From Pseudomicrostroma phylloplanum (taxonomy: Eukaryota > Basidiomycota > Exobasidiomycetes > Microstromatales), in the NCBI GenBank assembly GCA_039545275.1, contig BCHS01000001.1, forward strand, positions 884,853 through 948,852: 64,000 nucleotides of DNA, in the 5' to 3' direction. This document shows positions 1 through 13,148 of the stretch, in pieces. Made by a program: the position numbers and the translations under genes. The notes under the pieces were generated by a model. The model searched no databases. It had not been told where the DNA came from and saw only the letters and a program-made list of their open reading frames with translations. How positions within the stretch are numbered: position 1 is the stretch's first letter; every line of letters begins with the position of its first letter.

Positions 1-1
1 T

Positions 2-741
2 CTTCCGCCCGTGCAGGCAAGTATTTCGGAAAGTGACCCATCAAACACGGCGGAGTCAGAAACAACTCCCCCACATCCGAGAGCCAGTCCGGCCTTTGAG
101 AGTGGCAACCATTCTCACTCGAAGGCCTCCGAGCTAGCCGAGATCATGGTAGAACAGTACAGAGAACAACGACGGATGTAAGTGGTCGTCACTGCGACGG
201 GATGTGCTCTGCTTTCCGCGTCTGCTTCAGGATGACTGATCGCGAGGTGTTTGGTGAGGTTCCGAAACGGGACGAGATCTGCGATCAGCAATGGCATGCG
301 AAGGTGTGCCTGGCCACGATCGGCGTTCTGTCCGGCATAGCCGATGCAATGGCCATGAAGGGCAGACGTGGGAAGGTGTTGCTGTCAGTGTTGGACTGGA
401 CTGATGGGCATGGATGTGGCTCGGGTTGTAACCCGCCCCCTCGGAGCCAGGTGAGGCAAGGGGGCTTGTGTCAGCTGCGATCGCCCCAAGTCACAAGGCT
501 CGACGCGTCTACACGTCGGGCGGAGTCAAGGCCGCCGGAACAACACTTTTGGCCGCGGGAGGGGCAGCTGCAGCCAGGACACCGGACGGGGGATTCGCAG
601 CTGCAGCACCCTGCGTCCCCTCCCCCTTGCGTCTCCCTTGACGCTTCCACCCCCCAATGGGGCAAGGCTGCAAGCGCTGCTCCCCTGCTGACACCGGTGC
701 GGTTGATCGCCTCATCTGATCGAGGGAGATCTTCTGGCTAG
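2..741 (+). CDS. 3' part of an unknown protein gene (5' end outside the window)
   Basis: An open frame enters from the left edge (frame of base 2) and reads a Ser/Pro-rich stretch ending in ELAEIMVEQYREQRRM. A GTAAGT donor at 178 and a TTCAG acceptor ending at 230 let the frame continue in phase into TDREVFGEVPKRDEICDQQWHAK and on to a stop at 739-741. Without splicing the frame stops at 179-181. The peptide on each side of the putative 53-nt intron is charged and coding-like, but the tail after about base 420 is low-complexity and a further intron or earlier end is possible. I do not recognise the family. Proposed exons are <2..177 and 231..741. Confidence 0.4.
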
Positions 742-1766
742 AGGTGCAAGGGGAAAGGAAGCAACAGCCTTTGCAGGAAGATCATCAAAGACGCCTTCTT
801 GTTTTGAAGCGGACACAGTGAGACAAGACCAGCCAAACACGCTAGGATACAAGTTAGGATACACGTCCCCTGGAGCGACTCGACGTGAAAGTGATGCGTG
901 TTGTGATCCCAGATCGCAAGTGGAAGCATGGGCATCTTCCAAGCGGGCAGACATGCGGAGAAGCTTATGTCGTCGCGTCCTCTCACGATACAAGGTTCGG
1001 CCCTCGGTTGTGCTGTCAGGACCCGCACGGCTTTGCTCTGTGATGCAGCTGAGAGAGGCAAGCCAAGCGAGGGCAGACTCAAGGGGAGGGGCACTGGGCC
1101 AGAAGACAAGGGCTGCGAGGGCAGGGCGGGGCGAGGGGAGGCTGCATGAAAGTAATGGGCGACAATTGCCCTTGTTGGTTCCGTGGCCAAGCTCCGCCTC
1201 TGGGCCAACCTCCGCCTTCTTCCCACCTCGGAGATCAAGATCATCACGGGCTGGCCCACACACACACACGCACGCACGCACGCACACACACACACGCCCT
1301 TGCCCTCGCTTTGACCCGACTGCCCCCCCTGGCTCGCCCCCTTCTCCGCTTTGCAGTGCCTATCCTTTGCTACAATAACATCAGGTCCTCGTCTCCATCT
1401 TCCCTCTCATCCACACAGCATCGTCCCCCCTCCTCTACAGGTCTTTAAGTCTCCCGGTCCCTCAGCATCTTCACGCTCCAAGAGAGTATCGTCCTACACA
1501 TCACGCGTCTCAAGCCATCGTGACAAGGCTCGCATAGTCACACCTCACTGTCATTTCCTTGGCCCTCACGTCAACCCAAGAAGCATCCAGATATCCTCTT
1601 CGCGTCGGCTTGGACCAGCCGCGTCTCCCTCATAGCATACCTGAGCACGAGTCAAAGGCCTTCCAGCGCTGCTGTACATCGTGACCCTCGCTGACAGGCA
1701 GCCTCGGTCTTACCGCCCATCATCTGTGCCTCCCGACACGCGCCCTTCTCTGCCAACATAGTCAGC
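742..1766. other. Intergenic region upstream of the TEA factor, no gene seen
   Basis: About 1 kb without a convincing coding frame; the open frames on both strands are compositional. It holds a CA/CACG microsatellite at 1256-1296 and C/T-rich tracts from about 1300 to 1760, typical of fungal promoters and long 5' leaders. It probably carries the promoter and 5' UTR of the transcription factor gene starting at 1767. Confidence 0.5.
1256..1296. repeat. CA/CACG microsatellite
   Basis: Runs of (CA)n flank four ACGC units, so the tract alternates purine and pyrimidine throughout. It lies about 470 nt upstream of the start codon of the TEA-domain gene. Confidence 0.85.
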
Positions 1767-4700
1767 ATGAGCATCAAGTCTGAGCAATTGACCGAGCCCT
1801 TTGGAGGCTTCGACTTCTCGAACCCGTTTCCTGGAGCCGCAGCGCCTCACTACAAGCAGCAACAGCGCCCATCAGGCATCTCGCGCGGCCACGGGCGTAC
1901 CGATTCCACTTCGTCGCGGAGACATAGCATACAGCTTGATGGTTCGGATCACAAGGTCGAATTCGACCTCAACTTCCTATCGCAGGGTGTAGACAAGTCC
2001 GCATCGAACGACGACTTCGACTTCATGGCTACCTTCACACACCAGGACCAGTCCGAATTCCTCCTCTCACCTCCGCGAATGACCGTCAGCATGTCGCAAG
2101 GAGCAGCACCCCTCGAGACCCCCGGCAATCATCAAGCCAAGAGGCACCGTCTTGCTCCTTCAGACGTGAATGGCGGAGAGGACGGGCAAGCAAGGATGTC
2201 GAGGAGCGTTGGCAACAGCCCGAACCCAGACATGGCTTCCCTGGTGCTAGAGACACCTCCTCCACGGCCTACCGGACAGGTACAATCTTTCCTACCTGCT
2301 TTCAATGGAGACTCACTCGCGTCTATGATGCACACCCCACACTCCAGTGCTACCACTCAAACACCCTTCTCTGCCAAATCAACAGCCTCCTCTTCCTCTT
2401 ACATGACGACGCCCTCGCTGTTAGACAGCGCTTCCTCCACGGCTAGCGAACGATCGGTGCGCAGAATGTCCATCGGCATCCAGGACGGCTCCCCAGGTGT
2501 GCATCGTGCAATGCCTGGAGGTCTCCTGGGTGCGCGCAAGCGCCTCGGGCAATACCCAGAGCCTCCCAAGTCCGCCCCTCCCGTCGCTCCTCTCAATGCG
2601 ATGCAGGCCGCTCAGGACGCCGCTCGCTTGCAGAATGGCTATCGCGTCAAAGCCGAGACGCCTGAGAAGGGCGACAAGGCTAGCTTCGGCAAGGGCGGAG
2701 AAGTATGGCCAGATGATGTTGAGGTTGCTTTCTGGGAAGGTGAGTAGTCGTGATCTACACGTTGTGAACGACGCACTGTGGGCCACGCCAAGCTGACTTT
2801 CTATCTTTCTGTATGATGCACAGCTCTCCGTCTCATCCCCAAGCTGGGCCGCCGAAAGGTCATCGTGAATGGCAAGCCATGCGGACGCAACGAACTCATT
2901 GCCGACTACATTGAGCGGAAAACAGGCAAGCTGCGCAGCCGTAAGCAAGTGTCTAGTCACATCCAGGTGCTCAAGAACATCAAGAAGGACGACCCCGAAT
3001 TTCAGCATCTCATCGCCGAGCCCGTCACCGAGGAAGACTTCTACATCCCCGCCGGCGGAATGATGTACGCGCAGACATTGGCTGGCTACGGCTACGGCGG
3101 TCTCGGTGGACCCATGCCGATGCTGAGCGACAGTCCCATCTCTGGCAACGGTCACTTGACTCCTCACTCTCCGTACCCAAGCTACAGCAGCATGCCATCC
3201 CCCATCAGTGGCCACTCTCCCAGCTACGAAGCACCTCTCTCCGCAGGATTCACGTCTGCTTTCAACAACCTTGCACTGCCCAGCCCCGGCCTCCCATCTC
3301 GCTCTAACAGCACCTCAAACGCACCATGCCCAGTGCTACCCGCTACATTCTCAATGTGGGCACATTGCTCTGATGCGGATGAGATTCACCTCTACACGTC
3401 GCTGAAGTACGACTCGATGGACGGCCATGCCCAGCTGCCGAAGCTGCCCTTGGACCTTCCCAAGCTCGCGGCTTACCGCTTCCCGAGGCTTCCCGAGATG
3501 TACCAGCGATTGCCATGTCAGTTCCTGCACATTGCGGTCCCCATGTCCATTGCGCGACAGGACGCCCTGTTGCCAAACTTTGATCGCTTTTCGACGCAGC
3601 TGTCTCTGACTAGCTGCTCGGATGCCAAGCTCACCTCTGTCACCACCGTCTACTCGCACGGTAAGAGGGTTCTATCCCTTGTTGAGCCCCTCGAAGCGCC
3701 CCGCAAGTTGACCCGCAACAGGCACAGGAAGAGCAACGCCGGTCCCGACAGCCGTCAGGATGGCAATGCATCTCTGTTGCCCGAGACCCCGTCCACGGAC
3801 AATGAGATCACAGCTTCGCCCATCAGCCAGGACGATGTTCCCGAGATCTCCTTCTCGGCTGCTGATGCTCCAGCAAGCTCACAGGGCGCCTCCCCTGCGG
3901 CTGGATCCGCTGAGCACCGCTTCTGCCACCAGGCGCCCTTCGCGACGGACTTCTGGGCTGATTTCCTCAGCCGCAACCACCCGGTGCACATCAACCGAGG
4001 TCGGGGATCTCAGCAGTCCTTCTGCAAGGAGCCCTCCGAGCGCGCGGCTCTTGGCATGGCCGTTTCTGGCATCACCATCATTCAGGAGCTCGTTGATGCC
4101 AACAACGGCCCCGCAAGGGAAGCTGAAGGGTCCCAGGATTCTCTCGCTCGCGTGAGCCCAGGCAGCTCCATCGGTGATGTGGTCCTCGTTGTCGCTTGGG
4201 AGCTCGAGTGTGTCGAGGCCCTCGGAGGTCGACCTGGCACCCCCACTGTGTCCCTGATCTCTGAGCCCTCGCAGAGGATCTCGCCAATGACGGGCGGCGC
4301 TGGTCAGTCTCTGGCCCTGCCACCCCATCACCAGTTCGCCGGCTACTCAATGGGCGGTGCTCAGCACCAGCAGCTTCGGTCGCCTATGCCCTCGCCTCTC
4401 CCCTTCGGTCAGCACTCTCAGCACTCTGCTCCTGTTCACGTCAACTTCCAGCCTGCTCATCAGCCCCGACCGGCACCCCCATCGCGCCTCCAGCATGAGC
4501 ACCAGCCTGAGCAGCAGGGCAGCCCCGTTGGACCGACGCTTCTTCGCAAGCGTGGTCTCTCCAACAACAAGCCCAACCTGATGCTCAACATTCCTTCCGC
4601 TCAGTCGTCCCACCCCACCAATTGGTCTGCTAGCCCTCATGGGCAGGCCAGCCCTCATACCCTAGCCTGGGGCATGATGCAGAGGAACGCAATGTACGGT

Positions 4701-5396
4701 CCCAACAGCCCTATGACTCCCGCCGCCGCTCTGATTGGCACGCCCAGCATGCCGCCTCCGTTGCCTTCGGAGGAAGACGCAAAGGCTCACCGCGAACGCT
4801 TGAACCGAGCTTGGGCTGCTTCAGCGGGAAGCGAGCAGCGCATCAACAACAACGGCTTCGACGCGTCTCCATTGCCCACTAGCACCTTTGGCGCGCTTCC
4901 CCCTCCCAGGCCACAGGACAACCAGACGGACGAGACCATTGCGGCGGTGATGAAAAAGTTCGCATTGGCTTATTCTCAGCAGTCGACTCCTCAGCCACAA
5001 CAACAGCAGCAACAACACACATACTTTGACAGCATGCCTACCTCCAGCAGTGCCACCTTCAACACTGGACGCGGGACCGGCGCCCCAGCTCCCGCTGCCT
5101 CTGGCAGCCTCGGTCTCAGCTTCGACAGCGACTTTGACGGCAGCCACTCCAGCAACGGCATGCTGGACATGGGCATGAAGAGCGACTTTACACCTTCTCA
5201 CGACCACCCTCATGCTCATGCGCAATACAATTCGGGATCCCAATTCAGTCACTCTCAATCTCAAGGACCACAAACGCAACAACTGCAACCACAACAACAT
5301 CATCATCATCAGGAAGATCATGACACCAAAGACTTCATCGACGACCTCCTCAAGAAGATCGGCATCCAGATTCCCAGTGTGGGCGATAGTCAGTAG
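1767..5396 (+). CDS. TEC1: TEA/ATTS-domain transcription factor (Tec1/AbaA type)
   Basis: Predicted exons are 1767..2739 and 2824..5396 (1181 residues). The 84-nt intron (GTGAGT...CACAG) falls inside the DNA-binding domain. The TEA domain spans roughly residues 313-385: it starts at [13 protein letters not shown], continues through [11 protein letters not shown] and [14 protein letters not shown], and ends in the hallmark [13 protein letters not shown]. Downstream, residues about 490-610 resemble the second conserved region of fungal TEA factors, followed by a His/Gln/Ser/Pro-rich tail with a short polyglutamine run near residue 1050. Fungal members control filamentous growth, mating or conidiation, binding CATTC-like elements in the nucleus. 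The target set here cannot be read from sequence. The long disordered tail is usual for basidiomycete members. Confidence 0.92.
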
Positions 5397-6124
5397 GCGG
5401 ATCATCCGGAACCGCAACCACGTCTACATCCACACTTCAACGCACGCCATGCCACGCTGCTCGCTCGATCGTAGCTCGGGCTCTCCTCACACTTGCATCG
5501 TATCACATCGTATCGCATCACTCCGCTCCGCTCTGCTTCTATTCTCTTCTCTTCTCTTGTAGCTGTATACCTGCAACTTTCCCCTCCTCGGGTTCGGGAA
5601 CCCGTCTCGTCCCGGAATCGTTTCCGCATTGCCTCTCTTTCTCTTCTCTGGCTCGCACCACCTCATCTCACCTCGAGTCGCTCCTTACAGTTACTGTGCC
5701 CATTCCTTGCTTTCACATTCGCACACTTTCTCTCTCTCTCTCTTACGAATCGAACGAACGAGCCTATGAATGAATCAAAGTTTGCCGCTTGCCATCGACC
5801 GTCTTGTCCACCTGTCCCTCTTGTCAATGAGACCTACTTGCATACATTCCTCAAGACCTCTCGCGCCTGATTCTGCCTCTTGTTGAGTCTACTCTCAAAG
5901 AGTCACGTGAGTGAACGATCGAGCGTGAATGCACCCCACGAGGGGGCACAGATGGTAAAAGTGAAGCGCATGATCTCTAGCGAATGACGTATTTGAACGA
6001 GGCCTGTACCTGACAGGGACATGAAGCAAGAGTGATGAGAGGATCGCAGCTCACCCGAGGCGCAGCGCAAAACCCTAGCTAGTTTGGCTAGTCTAGAGCG
6101 CTTGCCCCCTCCCCACCCAGAATC
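5397..6124. other. Intergenic region, convergent 3' ends
   Basis: No gene is seen between the TEA factor stop and the stop of the universal stress protein gene on the other strand. The sequence is pyrimidine-rich, with CT runs near 5530-5560, 5630-5650 and 5720-5750. It should contain the 3' UTRs of both genes. Confidence 0.5.
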
Positions 6125-7707
6125 TCAATCCTCACTACTTATTCTCCCCACCTCTTCCCCATCAGCAAGATCCGCGCTCCCCTCATCCCCTCCCTCCTTA
6201 TAAATCGACCCACCCCCACTCCCACCTCCACTCCCCACCCCCGACCCAGGCGCAGGGGAAGCCGTCCCGCTCCCGCCCACAAGTCGATGATAACTCCTGC
6301 GCCTAGGATCATTCTGGCGTTGCTTGAGATGCTTCTTGCTTGCGTTTGAGGGTTGGACTACTACGACTGGGACGGGGGAGCGGGAGAGGATGTCCCGGGA
6401 GGAACCGCCGATCATGGGACCGCCGAGGATCTTTTGGAAGGTGGAGACGGAGCGACCTCGCGTGCCGATGGTGAGGGAGTCGGGACGGTACCTTTTGCAG
6501 TGGAGGGGCAACGAGAGAGGCAGGTGAGTGACTGCTTCGACTAGAGATCAGGTCAACTTCGGAGGACTTACATGTGGATCAGACGAATGATCGTGCTCGT
6601 CACTGTCCCAGCCAGGAACTCGACGACGATTGAGATCTTCCGATCTGCAACTTCCTCGTTAAGCATGAGAAGTTTAGTCATCAGCTCCTTTGCATCTTCT
6701 CGAGCCTGCTCCTGGTCGATTTCTGTAGATGTGGGGGGGAGCGCAGGTCAGTATGATTCGGATGGTGAAGGTTGCCAGCCTGACCGGACTCACCATCTGG
6801 ATCTCCTTCGAGGACCGTCACGGTCACGATTTCGTCGTTGTCCTCGATCTGATCGAGAAAGGGAGAGATCGAGTCAGCTTCTATCTCTTCATCTCCCATG
6901 CCAGTGTAGCTCTCATCTACTCACGAGACTCTCCATGAGCCACTCCATTGCCCTTTCCGAGTAAGCCTCCTCATCCACTGCACACATGAACGTCCTAGTA
7001 TTCCTAGTCCTCGTATATCCATGACTCTTGACCTGCAACGTGAACCCAAATGTCCCCGAGGCCGTCTCGTCTGCATCGACCATCGAGTCGAATCCTACCC
7101 TCCGCTCATATCCAGGCTTGATATCTGCGCTCAGTCCACCCGAGGAAGCAGTGCGACTGTTGGAGGGCAGGGCAGGGCCGGCTCCTAATCTCCCGCCGTA
7201 GTTGGGACGCGAGGGGCGCTTGAGGATGCTAGAGGGGCCAGTGTGCGAGTAGCCCGACTCCTCCATGGAAGACACGCTCCCTCTCTTTCCCGCAGAAGGC
7301 GCTATGGAGCCTTCATCGGGCGTCTGGCTAGTCGAAGGGACAGAGTCTGAGCTCGCCCTGCGCAGGTGAGCTGGCCTGGAAGCGGGGTGGACATCAGAGG
7401 GGGCTACATGCTCTGGATGAGTACCCGAGCTGAAGTGGATGGCACTCGACGATGCCGAGGCTGGCCGTGTGCTGTTGGCACTGCTGCTGTGGTTATGGTT
7501 GTGGGCGAGGTTGCTGAGGTGGGGTGTGCTGTGCGAGGCAGAGAGGCCGTCTGGTGTGCCTGGTCTAGATGCTGGGTGGAGGGACGAGGACTTGAGGATG
7601 GATGGTAGTGCTCCTGGCGCGGGAGAGTGTTCGGGCGATGGTGGAGCAGACCTGGCGACGTCGTCACTGACGGTGAGGAGTGGGGGAGCTGCTTCAGTCT
7701 GATCCAT
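6125..7707 (-). CDS. Universal stress protein (UspA) domain protein
   Basis: Predicted exons in transcript order are 7707..6925, 6848..6794, 6722..6572 and 6491..6125, giving 451 residues. About 235 N-terminal residues are Ser/Pro/His-rich and look disordered. The UspA fold follows, from TRTFMCAVDEEAYSERAMEW through IEDNDEIVTVTVLEGDPD to YRPDSLTIGTRGRS, with the nucleotide-binding glycine region after it (GGPMIGGSSRDILSRSPVPVVVV). This arrangement, a long disordered N-terminus with one Usp domain, is common in fungal members. The family is tied to stress survival, but no substrate or partner can be inferred. The ATG at 7707 (MDQTEAAPP) was chosen; the frame stays open upstream to 7839. The gene diverges from PRO2 with 263 nt between starts. 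Confidence 0.88.
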
Positions 7708-7970
7708 GCTGGGAGGGGGAGACGACGTGGACAGGTAGTGCTGGTGGTAGTAGAGTAGCAATGGCTCCCCTTGTCTATCGCCCCGCCAAGCAGCGCCCAG
7801 CCAGCCCTGGCTTCCTCTCCCCGCATGGCGCCCCGCCAAGTCGCCTGCAGCGCAGCCAAGCGGAAAGAGGAAGAAGCCACGCCCAGAACATTTGACTCTG
7901 CCAAAGACAGTAGTAGAGGCCCTTCCTCTCCTGACTGATCATCCTCCTCATCCTCCTACAATCTCACAAC

Positions 7971-9634
7971 ATGGCCTCGTCATCGTCATCTTCAGGAGCA
8001 GAGACAATCGCAAGGCGAGCCAAGGTCGCATTCGAAGAGGCGCAGAAGAGGCTGCCTGGTGGGAGAGAGGCAGACGCAGCCAGGGCCAGAGCACTGGGTC
8101 AGATCCGATCCGCACTAGAGCAGGCAAAGGAGGAGATCAGGGAAGCCAATGCAAAGGACATGGAGGTGAGTGAAAACTGGCTGGATAGAAACTTATGGAG
8201 GGAATCCTGGGAGAGCTGACCAACTTGCCTCTGACTCGCAGGCAGCCCGGGTACAAGTCTCAGCAGGTACTCTCACCTCCTCCCTCGTTTCTCGTCTGGA
8301 CCTCTTCAGCAAGCCTGGCAAATGGGAGTCGATGCTCCAAGGTGTCTCAGAGGTAGCTCAGCTTCTCACCCCCCTCGATGCCTGCACCTACGCTCGTCGC
8401 CTGGCCGATGCAGACCCAAAGTCCGGCTCGGGGGCTCTAGACCTGTACCGCGTCACCTGCCCCATCGGTGTGCTCTTGTGCATCTTCGAAGCTCGTCCAG
8501 AGGTAATTATCAACATTGCCTCCCTGGCCATCAAGTCTGGCAATGCCGCCATTCTCAAGGGAGGTAAAGAGTCGAAGCTCACTGCAGCGGTCATGTCGAG
8601 GGTACTGGCCCAGGCATTGGGACAGACGGAGCTGCCTGCCGATTTGATCCAGACGGTGGAGACGAGACAAGATGTGGCAGACTTGCTTCATCAGGACCGA
8701 TACATTGATTTGGTGGTACCTAGAGGCAGCAATGAGCTTGTGAGAAGCATTCAGAGGGAGGCGAGGATGCCCGTCATGGGACACGCGGATGGACTGTGTG
8801 CCGCATATATCCACGAAGACGCAGAGCTGGGAGGTACTGTTGGAAGCATACTAGACGCAAAAGTGAGTGTGGAGCAGAAAGACATGACAGAGGAAAGCGG
8901 CTGAGGGCGCCAACAGTGGCTGACGATCTTTCCCTCGTTTTCCTCGCCAGCTTGACTACCCTGCAGCGTGCAACGCAGTGGAGACATTGCTCCTCCACCA
9001 GTCCCTCCTGGATCCTTCGCATCCCAACGCCCGCCTCTGGCCTGCTCTCGGGCAAGCCCTCCTGCGCTCCAAAGTGACACTACACTGCGACACCACCTCC
9101 CGCAGGACATTGCTCGCCTCCCTCTCCGGCGAGGCCTCTTCCCTATCCTCTGGCGTGGTGGAAGCAACGGCTGCAGACTTTGACACGGAGTTCCTCGATC
9201 TGGAGCTGGCGGTCAAGGTCGTCTCTGGCCCCGAGGAGGCCATCGACCACATCAACACGCACGGCTCGCACCACACCGATGCCATCTTCTGCAAACCTCT
9301 CTCCACCACCACAACTCCAAATCAAGGCGCCGAGCACGAGCACGAGCACCCAATCGCAGCCCTATTCGCCCGTTCCCTCTCCTCGGCCAACATCTTCATC
9401 AACTGCTCCACCCGCTTCGCCGATGGATTCAGGTACGGCTTCGGCACTGAAGTCGGCATCTCCACAGGCCGTACCCATGCCCGCGGACCCGTGGGGCTTG
9501 AAGGGCTGGTCACTTACAAGTACGTCGCGAGGGCTGCTGGGAGTGGGGTGCAGGCTGCGGGGAGCTTTGCGGGTGGCCAGGAGGGGAGAAATTGGGCGCA
9601 TACAGAGATTGAGAAGAGGTACCCGACGTTTTGA
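7971..9634 (+). CDS. PRO2: Gamma-glutamyl phosphate reductase (proline biosynthesis)
   Basis: Predicted exons 7971..8165, 8242..8862 and 8951..9634 give 499 residues. The enzyme reduces gamma-glutamyl phosphate to glutamate-5-semialdehyde with NADPH, the second step of proline synthesis, normally in the cytosol. Diagnostic segments include YRVTCPIGVLLCIFEARPEV, then LAIKSGNAAILKGGKE, LVVPRGSNELV, the active-site cysteine context LDYPAACNAVETLL at the start of exon 3, and FINCSTRFADGFRYGFGTEVG near the end. A His/Glu-rich insert (EHEHEHP) interrupts the C-terminal third. Length is slightly above the usual 410-460. Both introns are phase 0 with canonical GTGAGT donors. Confidence 0.95.
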
Positions 9635-9813
9635 ACAGAAGAGAGGTGGCGCAGCACGTGCAAGGGAGGGGCACCAATGGTTGGTATATATGGGGGGTAT
9701 ACAAAAGCTTCTCGTTGATGCAAATACATAGAGACACGGTATATAGAGCAAGCGTGCAGAGCACTTCCCATGAGGGGTCTCCTTCTCTCTCCCTTCTCTC
9801 TCCCCAGCCCTCC

Positions 9814-12781
9814 TCATGCCATCCGGCCCGCATCAGACGCGTCAAGTCCCTGGGAGCGCTGTCGTATAGAGGGCAACCCCGGCATCGCATCCGGCATAGG
9901 CCGCGAAGCGAGGGACTGACTCGGCGTGCTCACGCCGCTGCTGAGAGCCTCGGCAGTATACACCCCCGCTCCCACCCCCTCGGCTGGGCCTGGCTTCTTT
10001 TCGTCCATGAGACGATACTCGGCCGGGTCGCTCGAACCACCCGCTCTCCCTTCGATGGCGTCCTCGGCAGGGGTTCCGCTCTGCGTGGGCGGTGACGCAG
10101 GCTCCACCATAGCCACCTTGGTGACGGGTCCACCGCTCGCCGGATCTCCCGCGGGGCCAAAGACGTGCAGCTCGGCGAGGAAGGCCTTGAATGCGCAGAT
10201 CCACCTGTTGCGTCTGCGAGCCTTGAGATCCGGGTCCTGCCAGTTGCTCTTGTACCGTATCCCCGCCGCGACGGTCATCTTCGTCTGATCGCCCAGGGAG
10301 GTAATGGTGATGTTGAGACCCGGGATAAAGTCTCGGCCTTGCCCTTCGAGCCAGCTGACCATCTTATCCCGCAAAGCCTCGAGTTGTGAGAGAGAAGTGG
10401 AGTAGTGTAGGTCGATGGAGAATTGCTCGCTGCAGGAGCCGGAGCGGCGGTGGTTGATGATTGCCTTTTGAGCGAGCTGGGCATTTGAGATTTGCACATA
10501 TCTACCTTGGGAGTCGCGGAAGACTGTGGAGAGGAGATACAATTCTGCGACGGTATAGCTGACCAGATTCGTGCCGCAGACGTCGGAGATATCCACCGAA
10601 TCTCCAGTACTAGCAGGTCAAAGCGATAGCGGAAAGAGAGTGTGAGCAAATTGTGGCTCCAGGAGATGTCATGGGTAACTCACTCGTACGGATGCTTGAT
10701 GATGAGGAGCACAATGGCACCGAACGTCTCTGCAGCCGATGCCGAGAAAAGCCAAGAGAGACCTAAGACGACAGCGCTGAGGGAGGTAACCAGGTTGGCA
10801 AAGGTAGTACTGAGCATAGCAGCAATCTAGACGGAAGAGTGTGCAGGCGAACATGGTCGTGAGCGAAGGCTCCTTTGCAAACGCTACCGCTGTACTCACC
10901 AGTACTGCCGCCAGCAGGACGTAAAAGCTCATGAATGCCTTGTCCAGACTGTTCACCGCCGAGTCGACATCGTGCATCGAGTCGATGAGTGTGATCCTGC
11001 CATGCCTCATCTCAAGACAACTGCTCTCCATCTCTTCATGGGTGACACTGCCATTGCTATCCTTGTCCAGTATGTCGAAGGCAGCAGAGGCGGTGGCAGC
11101 ATCGGGGAAGAAGCCAGCGAAGTCCTCGGCACTCAGATGCCATGGTGCCGATGGATCGGTAGGGTCTGGCCGTGAGAGGGCCTGAAAGATCCGACGAGCG
11201 AGCTGCAATGGAAGAGCAGAAGTGAGGGACAATGTCAGCGGCCGAACCAGAAAGCAGTCGTAGGTGAACTCACCTTTCTCGTTTCGCCCGCAGAGTTAAA
11301 GGCGTTCAATACAATATGCTCTGCAGCATCCTCATCTGCGTGATACTGATCGGCCACGAGACCAATCGCAGCACTACCCAAGACGGTGTATGTCTCTCTG
11401 CTTCGCTTCTTCAACCCTGGCCTCCAGTCGTCGGGATTTGGCGTCTGACTACCCTTTGTTTGGGAGTTGGCGCGCGAGATGGTGGGGGTTTCGCGACGGC
11501 CATATTGACGCGTCTGTCTCCATAGGGTAGCTAGGACAGCGATCTGGAATTGGGAGAGAGCAAGGCTGCGGACAACGGGGCATTTGTGTCTCTTGTAAGG
11601 GCGAAGCCACACTATACACCTGTCCATGATCTGTCGTAACACTTACCGCTGCGAATACGTCACTATATGAAAGCTGAATGCAACCAGCTGAATCAGAAGC
11701 TTTTCCAGGAGAAGTAGAATAGCGCAAAGCATCACTCCGAAAAAGAATCGCGAGATGGTGATCAAAAGCTCTGTTGTCGAATCCGTTGACGTTGTACTTG
11801 TGTTGATGTAGGTGATCGTCGAGTTGCTATTAAGAGACGAGCCAAGACTGTTTCCGAGCGGGTTGGCAGCGCTGTCCGAAGAAGTGGTAGTTGGAGTCTG
11901 ATAGTGATTCCAGACCAGGGTAAGCCAGAGAGCATAGACGAGAATGGTCTGGAAAAGAATGGCAAGGTAGCCTTCGCAAGCGATGAGATAGTCGGGAATG
12001 CGCCGCACCCCGTAGTGGTACGTTATACTCGTGGGTCCAAGGAACCTTTTGAACAAGCGCGGTATGAGACCTGCAGCAAAACGACAGACGAACCCTCCAA
12101 CCCATACGCAGCTGAGCCAGCAGGACCACCAGAATGTGCCTGTGTTCCAGACGGTTGGCTGCGCAAAGTTGTTTGCGGGTTTGGCGTCATATGCTGCAAG
12201 GGCTACGATTCCGGGAACCCAGAGGAGCGCGGTGACGGGAAGGATGTAGGCTAGCCAGCGAGGCAGCGACATCCCTTTGGAAGTGGCCATGACCCAGGAG
12301 AAAGGCTGCGACACGATTTCGAGTTGAAGAGCGAGTCAGCTGCGAGTTCTGCGAGCCAGGAATCGCCCGCTTGTACAGAACACTGTATACTGACCCCAAG
12401 AGACTGCTTCGAAACGTCCGTCATCGGACCATCAGCCGCCACTCGCACTACAGATGGCTGACCCTGGTATCCAGCCTGCTTCATCAGACTATCCCACTGC
12501 CATTGCTCGCGTCCGCCATTCCTATTGTGCCGAGGTGTATCCGCCCTCGGCTTCTCGTTCAGCTCCTCGCCGCTCGATTGGGCAGGCGAGGCCCGTCCAG
12601 ATCGATCGCCGCTCCGGCTCCGCTCATTCCGGCCAGCTGTAGCGGAGGACATGCGAACATGCTGAGGGAGCGCAGAGGCAGGGTGATCCGTCGCAGAGCC
12701 GTAGGGCTGACGAGGCGGTAGGCGTTGCGTGTGTGCAGTTCCGGAGGGCACCTCACCCGATGGTTGGGCAGGCGCACTCAT
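9814..12781 (-). CDS. EF-hand mechanosensitive ion channel of the MscS family (Msy1/Msy2 type)
   Basis: Six predicted exons (12781..12395, 12305..11647, 11565..11274, 11202..10900, 10826..10684, 10609..9814) close in frame as 859 residues. Several hydrophobic segments lie at about residues 135-350, starting at WLAYILPVTALLWVPGIVAL. A canonical EF-hand loop, DKDSNGSVTHEE, sits near residue 488. An MscS-type pore and beta domain follows, with ALVTSLSAVVLG-like helix sequence, AAETFGAIVLLIIKHPYDTGD and GRYVQISNAQLAQKAIINHRRS. Fungal homologues reside in the endoplasmic reticulum and shape Ca2+ responses to hypo-osmotic shock. The first intron uses a GTCAGT donor, less usual than its neighbours. 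The frame is open upstream of 12781 to 12823, so the start could be slightly further out. Confidence 0.9.
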
Positions 12782-13148
12782 CGCGACGAGCTTGGAAGAG
12801 CCAAATTGCAGGCAAGTGGGCAATTATCGAGGCAAAACCGGAGGCCTCAGATGATATGGTAGGGGCTGAAGAAGCGAGCCGACGTGGCTATGTAGCCAAT
12901 TGAGGAGCAGGGCGAGGCCAGAGCGTCAAGGTGTTTGGTCTAGGAGGTCTCGGGCTTCCGCACCCAGAAAATCAAAATGGGCCGGGCGAGAGCAACGGAA
13001 AGGGCTCGCCGAGCTCGGTCAACCGAATCGGACCATGAACGAATACCACAGGATCAGTCTGACCAGCGAGTGAGTTGAGTCAGAAGAGACTGAGAGGTGA
13101 TCTGGCCTTGCACATGGACAAAGATTCGGGCTACGGCCCTGCTAACTT
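12782..13148. other. Intergenic region between channel and ferrochelatase genes
   Basis: It holds the upstream region of the channel gene and the 3' flank of ferrochelatase, both on the minus strand. No further coding frame is supported. Confidence 0.45.

Noticed and set aside
712..1378. Overlapping long frames on both strands around the CA repeat
   Set aside because: They are open because of the CACG microsatellite and high GC; they encode CVCVRAC- and HTHTH-type strings and no domain.
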